Assembly: GCF_002368115.1 (NCBI RefSeq)
Contig: NZ_AP018316.1
Span: 3,454,496 to 3,518,495 of the forward strand
Direction: 5' to 3'
Source of the DNA: Dolichospermum compactum NIES-806
GTDB lineage: Bacteria > Cyanobacteriota > Cyanobacteriia > Cyanobacteriales > Nostocaceae
Length of the DNA stretch: 64,000 nt
Position numbers and translations under genes: made by a program. The notes under the pieces were generated by a model, which worked only from the letters and a program-made list of their open reading frames with translations, did no database searches and was not told the DNA's origin. Positions 60,451 through 64,000 of the stretch are shown here, piece by piece. The first letter of the stretch is position 1. Each line of letters opens with the position of its first letter.

Positions 60451-61080
60451 TTATATTTTTTCTAAGATCAAAAAGTAGTGATATGGGAAAGTAGGATCAA
60501 CATATTCTTCCCTCACTATCAAACCAGCTTTAGCAACAGATTCCAAAAACCGCTTTTTGGGATATCCTTTCAATCCCAATTCCCAATAATGTTCATCACA
60601 AAGTGGTGTTGTACTCCAAAATTGGGGAATTTCCCAGAGTAAATGTCTGGCTTTAAGCAAAAAAGAAGTTTTGACTTGCAATGATAGATATTGAGTAGTA
60701 TTGGGAATAGAAATCACCAAATATTTCTTAGTAACTGCGCCGAGTTTTTGCAATGCTAATTCAGATTTTTCGTAGGGAAAATGTTCTAATACTTGAAACA
60801 GAACAATTGCATCAAACTTGTCTTTTGGTAGTGTAAATTCCGCCGTCAAATCCAACATTATATCTGGTTTGAGACTAGGATCAATATCCGCCGTAGTGAC
60901 GTTATAGTTATTTTGTCTGAGTATTTCTGTAAACAGGGAATTAAAAATACCAATTTCTAGAACATTTTTAACCTGACTACCCAAGGAAAACAATAACCGC
61001 GACTGATGATGATAACTAATAAATCTTTCCTTGGAAAGATATTGCGAACCTGTAATTCCTAATGAAGAAATAAGTTCCAT
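60451..61080 (-). CDS. Class I SAM-dependent methyltransferase
   Basis: 209 residues. The SAM-binding motifs are VKNVLEIGIFNSLFTEILR (motif I, slightly altered from EXGXGXG), VTTADIDPSLKPDIMLDL, and FDAIVLFQVLEHFPYEK (motif II). The substrate is unknown; the LEHFPYEKSELALQKLGAVT region is common to methyltransferases acting in polysaccharide or secondary metabolism. It lies 160 bases upstream of clpB on the same strand, separated by a MITE copy. Confidence 0.85.
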   Translation of the reverse strand: MELISSLGITGSQYLSKERFISYHHQSRLLFSLGSQVKNVLEIGIFNSLFTEILRQNNYNVTTADIDPSLKPDIMLDLTAEFTLPKDKFDAIVLFQVLEHFPYEKSELALQKLGAVTKKYLVISIPNTTQYLSLQVKTSFLLKARHLLWEIPQFWSTTPLCDEHYWELGLKGYPKKRFLESVAKAGLIVREEYVDPTFPYHYFLILEKI

Positions 61081-61121
61081 AGAAAGCCCCCTATTTACTA
61101 ATGAAAATTCATTTAAAGTTT

Positions 61122-61239
61122 AGCGTTGGATAATGGCGGTATGAAAACCAAAAATTCCCTTTCTCAAACTCTTTGCGCCTCTGCGTGTTAGCGAAGCGGG
61201 GCGAAGCCTAACAAATTTATACTTTCATTCAGCAACGCC
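61122..61239. mobile_element. IS1-like MITE, copy 3 (degraded)
   Basis: The right end TTCAGCAACGCC at 61228-61239 is intact and abuts the clpB stop; the left end (GCGTTGGATAATGGCGGTAT) is decayed. A GCGAAGCGGGGCGAAGC short repeat lies inside. The 8-bp flanks no longer match directly. Confidence 0.7.
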
Positions 61240-63857
61240 TAAACTTTTTTACTAAAACTTAACCCAGTTTCAGCCTTATCAATGATGATAGTATCACCAG
61301 AAACAAAAGTATTTTCCAGTAACTTTGTCGCTAGAGGATTTTCTACCTCGCGCTGAATTGAACGTTTTAATGGACGTGCGCCGTAAACAGGATCATAACC
61401 AGCCTCTACAAGATGATTACAAGCAGCTTGGGATATCTCGAAAGAGATTTTCTGTTCCTTGAGCAGATTTTCCACCCGTTTGAGTTGAATACGGATAATA
61501 TGTCCCATTTCTGAACGATTAAGGGCGTGGAATAGAATCAGATCATCTATGCGGTTGAGAAATTCGGGGCGGAAGTGACTTCGCAAACCTTCCATAACTC
61601 TATTTCGCATCATATCATACTTGGAGTCATCACCAGCTACATCCAAAATATGTTCACTACCAATATTGCTAGTCATGACTATGACAGTATTCCGAAAATC
61701 TACAGCCCGTCCTTGGGAATCAGTAACTCTACCATCATCCAATACTTGCAACAAAATATTAAATACATCGGGGTGGGCTTTTTCTACTTCATCTAACAGC
61801 ACTACCGAGTAAGGATGTCTGCGAATCGCTTCGGAAAGTTGTCCCCCTTCTTCATAACCAACATATCCAGGAGGCGCACCCACTAGGCGGGAAACTGAGT
61901 GTTTTTCCATGTACTCGGACATATCTAAACGTACCAAAGCATCATCCGAATCAAAGAGAAACTGAGCTAAGGCGCGGGCGAGTTCGGTTTTACCCACGCC
62001 AGTTGGTCCCATAAACAAAAATGAACCAATGGGGCGAGAGGGGTCTTTCATCCCCGCACGGGCGCGACGGATAGCCGCAGAGACGGCGGAAACTGCTTCT
62101 TCTTGACCAATTACCCGTTCATGTAAATGACTTTCTAATTTCAGTAATTTTTGTCTTTCTGATTCCAAAAGCCGATTTACGGGAATTCCTGTCCATTTAG
62201 CGACAATTTCGGCAATATCGGCTTCGGTAACTTGTTCTCGCAACAGGGTAGAACCTTGGCTTTGAATTGCTGAAAGTTCCGCTTCTTTGGTTTCAAGATC
62301 ATGCTGTACTCCCTCCAACTTACCGTACCTCAGTATGACAGTTTTTTCATGGTCATATGCACGTTCTGCTTGCTCAATTTGTACTCGTAAAGCTTCTTCT
62401 TCTTTTTTCAAAGCACTAATATTTTCTAATAGCTGCTTTTCTCCTTGCCATTGCTCATTAAGTTTTTGCTGTTTAACAGTTAATGTGCTAATTTCTTCCT
62501 CAATACGGTCTAAACGCTCTTTTGTTTGAGCAGTACCATTTTCTTCTCTAGTTAACGACACCTTTTCCATTTTTAGCTGCATTAAGCGTCTATCAATGGT
62601 TTCTAATTCCGCAGGTTTGGATGTAATCTCCATTTTCAATTTCGCTGCGGCTTCATCAACTAAGTCTATCGCTTTGTCTGGTAAAAAGCGGTCAGCAATA
62701 TACCGCGCTGATAAGGTTGCAGCGGCGACTAAAGCGGAATCGGAAATTTTAACATTATGATGCACTTCATAACGTTCTTTTAAACCTCGCAAAATCGAAA
62801 TTGTATTCTCAACTGTTGGTTGATCTACATATACCTGTTGAAATCTTCTTTCTAATGCTGCATCTTTTTCAATAAATTTGCGATATTCATCTAAGGTAGT
62901 TGCCCCAATACAACGCAATTCACCCCGCGCCAACATTGGCTTAAGTAAGTTTCCTGCATCCATTGAACCTTGTTGATTAGAACCAGCCCCGACAACGGTA
63001 TGAAGTTCATCAATAAATAGAACTACTTGCCCGTTTGATTCCGTAACTTCCCGGAGGACATTTTTTAAACGGTCTTCAAATTCACCTCTGTATTTTGCTC
63101 CAGCAATCAAGCTACCGATATCCAAAGAGATTAATTGGCGATTCTTCAAAGATTCAGGAACGTCACCATTTACCATTCTTTGGGCTAAAGCTTCGGCGAT
63201 CGCTGTTTTCCCCACTCCCGGTTCACCAATTAACACAGGGTTATTTTTGCTACGTCGAGACAATACCTGAATGACGCGGCGAATTTCATCATCTCTACCA
63301 ATCACAGGATCTAATTTTCCTGCTTTTGCTTGTTCTGTCAAATCTCGTCCAAATCTTTTTAAAGCTTCCTCTTGTACATCTGCTTCTGCTTTTGGAGATG
63401 CTTTGATTTTGGGAGTAGCGCGAACAGATTTAACCCCAAGTTCTACTTGAGTAATATCTATATTTAAGCTTTTAAATAACCGTCTACCAACACGTTCATC
63501 ATTACCAAACGCTAGAATTATATGCCCTTCTGAGATTTCCTCCTCTCTCATTTTGGCTCTAATTTCATTAGCTTTGTCTAAAAGTAAATCTAAATTCCGC
63601 CCCAGGTAAAGTTGATCACTTTTACCAACCTTGGGTTGACGTTGGGTAAAAGCCTCTAATTGTTGTTTGAATCGCACAGAATCAACTTCCGCACGGGTGA
63701 GAATGGCTGTAGCTAGGCTGGTAGGTTCTTCTAAAAGGGCGAGAATTAAATGTTCAACTTCTAATTGTTGTTGTTTATAAGCACGAACCACGTCTTGGGA
63801 TTTTGTTACCGCTTCCCAGGCTGTATCAGTAAATTTATCAGGATCTGTAGGCTGCAT
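61239..63857 (-). CDS. clpB: ATP-dependent disaggregase ClpB
   Basis: 872 residues, full length. The N-domain (1-150) is followed by AAA1 with GEPGVGKTAIAEALA and LFIDELHTVVGAG. The long middle coiled coil (about 410-530) distinguishes ClpB from ClpA/C. AAA2 has FMGPTGVGKTELARALAQ and VVLLDEVEKAHPDVFN. With DnaK it pulls proteins out of aggregates after heat. No IGL/F loop for ClpP binding is seen, as expected. Cyanobacteria usually have two clpB genes; this one may be either. Confidence 0.97.
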   Translation of the reverse strand: MQPTDPDKFTDTAWEAVTKSQDVVRAYKQQQLEVEHLILALLEEPTSLATAILTRAEVDSVRFKQQLEAFTQRQPKVGKSDQLYLGRNLDLLLDKANEIRAKMREEEISEGHIILAFGNDERVGRRLFKSLNIDITQVELGVKSVRATPKIKASPKAEADVQEEALKRFGRDLTEQAKAGKLDPVIGRDDEIRRVIQVLSRRSKNNPVLIGEPGVGKTAIAEALAQRMVNGDVPESLKNRQLISLDIGSLIAGAKYRGEFEDRLKNVLREVTESNGQVVLFIDELHTVVGAGSNQQGSMDAGNLLKPMLARGELRCIGATTLDEYRKFIEKDAALERRFQQVYVDQPTVENTISILRGLKERYEVHHNVKISDSALVAAATLSARYIADRFLPDKAIDLVDEAAAKLKMEITSKPAELETIDRRLMQLKMEKVSLTREENGTAQTKERLDRIEEEISTLTVKQQKLNEQWQGEKQLLENISALKKEEEALRVQIEQAERAYDHEKTVILRYGKLEGVQHDLETKEAELSAIQSQGSTLLREQVTEADIAEIVAKWTGIPVNRLLESERQKLLKLESHLHERVIGQEEAVSAVSAAIRRARAGMKDPSRPIGSFLFMGPTGVGKTELARALAQFLFDSDDALVRLDMSEYMEKHSVSRLVGAPPGYVGYEEGGQLSEAIRRHPYSVVLLDEVEKAHPDVFNILLQVLDDGRVTDSQGRAVDFRNTVIVMTSNIGSEHILDVAGDDSKYDMMRNRVMEGLRSHFRPEFLNRIDDLILFHALNRSEMGHIIRIQLKRVENLLKEQKISFEISQAACNHLVEAGYDPVYGARPLKRSIQREVENPLATKLLENTFVSGDTIIIDKAETGLSFSKKV

Positions 63858-63949
63858 TTGTAAAATTTTAGATTTTAGACTTGTAATTTAAGTTTAGGAG
63901 GGATTTGGGTAATGGGTAAAGAAGTTCTCTTCTTACCCTCTACCCTAAA

Positions 63950-64000
63950 TCATTCTGGAGTTTTTAACTGAATCAATTCAACTTTATAACCATCTGGATC
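63950..64000 (-). CDS. C-terminal end of a glyoxalase-type protein (partial)
   Basis: The minus strand reads DPDGYKVELIQLKTPE-stop from the window edge. The DPDGYKIEL-type end is the last strand of lactoylglutathione lyase (glyoxalase I) and related proteins, with a metal-binding Glu. Most of the gene lies outside the window. Confidence 0.8.
   Translation of the reverse strand, partial: DPDGYKVELIQLKTPE

Overview
The window reads as chromosome of a filamentous, heterocyst-forming cyanobacterium (Nostocales, Anabaena/Dolichospermum/Nostoc type). Support comes from photosystem genes (psbH, psbN), the Rubisco assembly factor gene raf1, the carboxysome gene ccmP, menG for phylloquinone, a flavodiiron pair, the filament-integrity operon fraC-fraD-fraE, frequent HIP1 octamers (GCGATCGC), and heptamer tandem repeats (STRR) between genes. 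The DNA is AT-rich. Most genes are housekeeping or photosynthetic and stand singly or in short operons, separated by repeat-filled spacers.

Layout. 1-3.3 kb is a decaying accessory patch: a LOTUS-DUF3825 gene broken by a 10-bp duplication, a duplicated scrap of the thiC 3' end, an Rpn/DUF4351-like gene with stop codons and an inserted MITE, and an intact PIN toxin-antitoxin pair. 3.4-11 kb holds thiC with its TPP riboswitch, a GxxExxY protein, psbH, tatA-pth, psbN, a glycosyltransferase, argG and a DedA protein. 11.4-20 kb holds a STAS protein, a membrane Ser/Thr kinase, a secreted protease/TPR/COP23 cluster, ruvB and a double BtuR-type P-loop protein. 20.6-25.4 kb holds fraCDE, purN and a phosphohexomutase. 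25.7-33 kb holds an odd metal-binding lipoprotein, a murT-like ligase, a thioredoxin-fold protein, a UvrD-type helicase and a Uma2 protein. 33.3-44.5 kb holds two more kinases (one degenerate), raf1, menG, DUF445 and DUF1186 proteins and flv1/flv3. 45.4-52 kb holds an acyltransferase, a wrecked sulP/merR/thioredoxin locus, ccmP, a pentapeptide protein and a Septu-like PtuA-PtuB defence pair. 52.4-64 kb holds a radical-SAM activase-like protein, DUF305, a Tat-exported phosphatase, rpmB, a BrnT/BrnA pair with a truncated toxin, htpG, a methyltransferase, clpB and the tail of a glyoxalase-like gene.

The spacers carry several small mobile or dispersed families. They include a 197-bp MITE with 10-bp target duplication, IS1-like MITEs with 8-bp target duplications, a CTAGTAC-ended ~100-bp family (five copies), a GATCCCCGACTTC hairpin family (nine copies), and a foldback element for which the window holds both an occupied and an apparently empty site.

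I found no CRISPR array, tRNA, rRNA or complete transposase gene. The most system-like accessory locus is the Septu-type ATPase/HNH pair with a small antitoxin-like gene directly upstream (49.7-52.0 kb). The secreted COP23/protease cluster is the least understood functional grouping. I see no clear candidate for a wholly new system.
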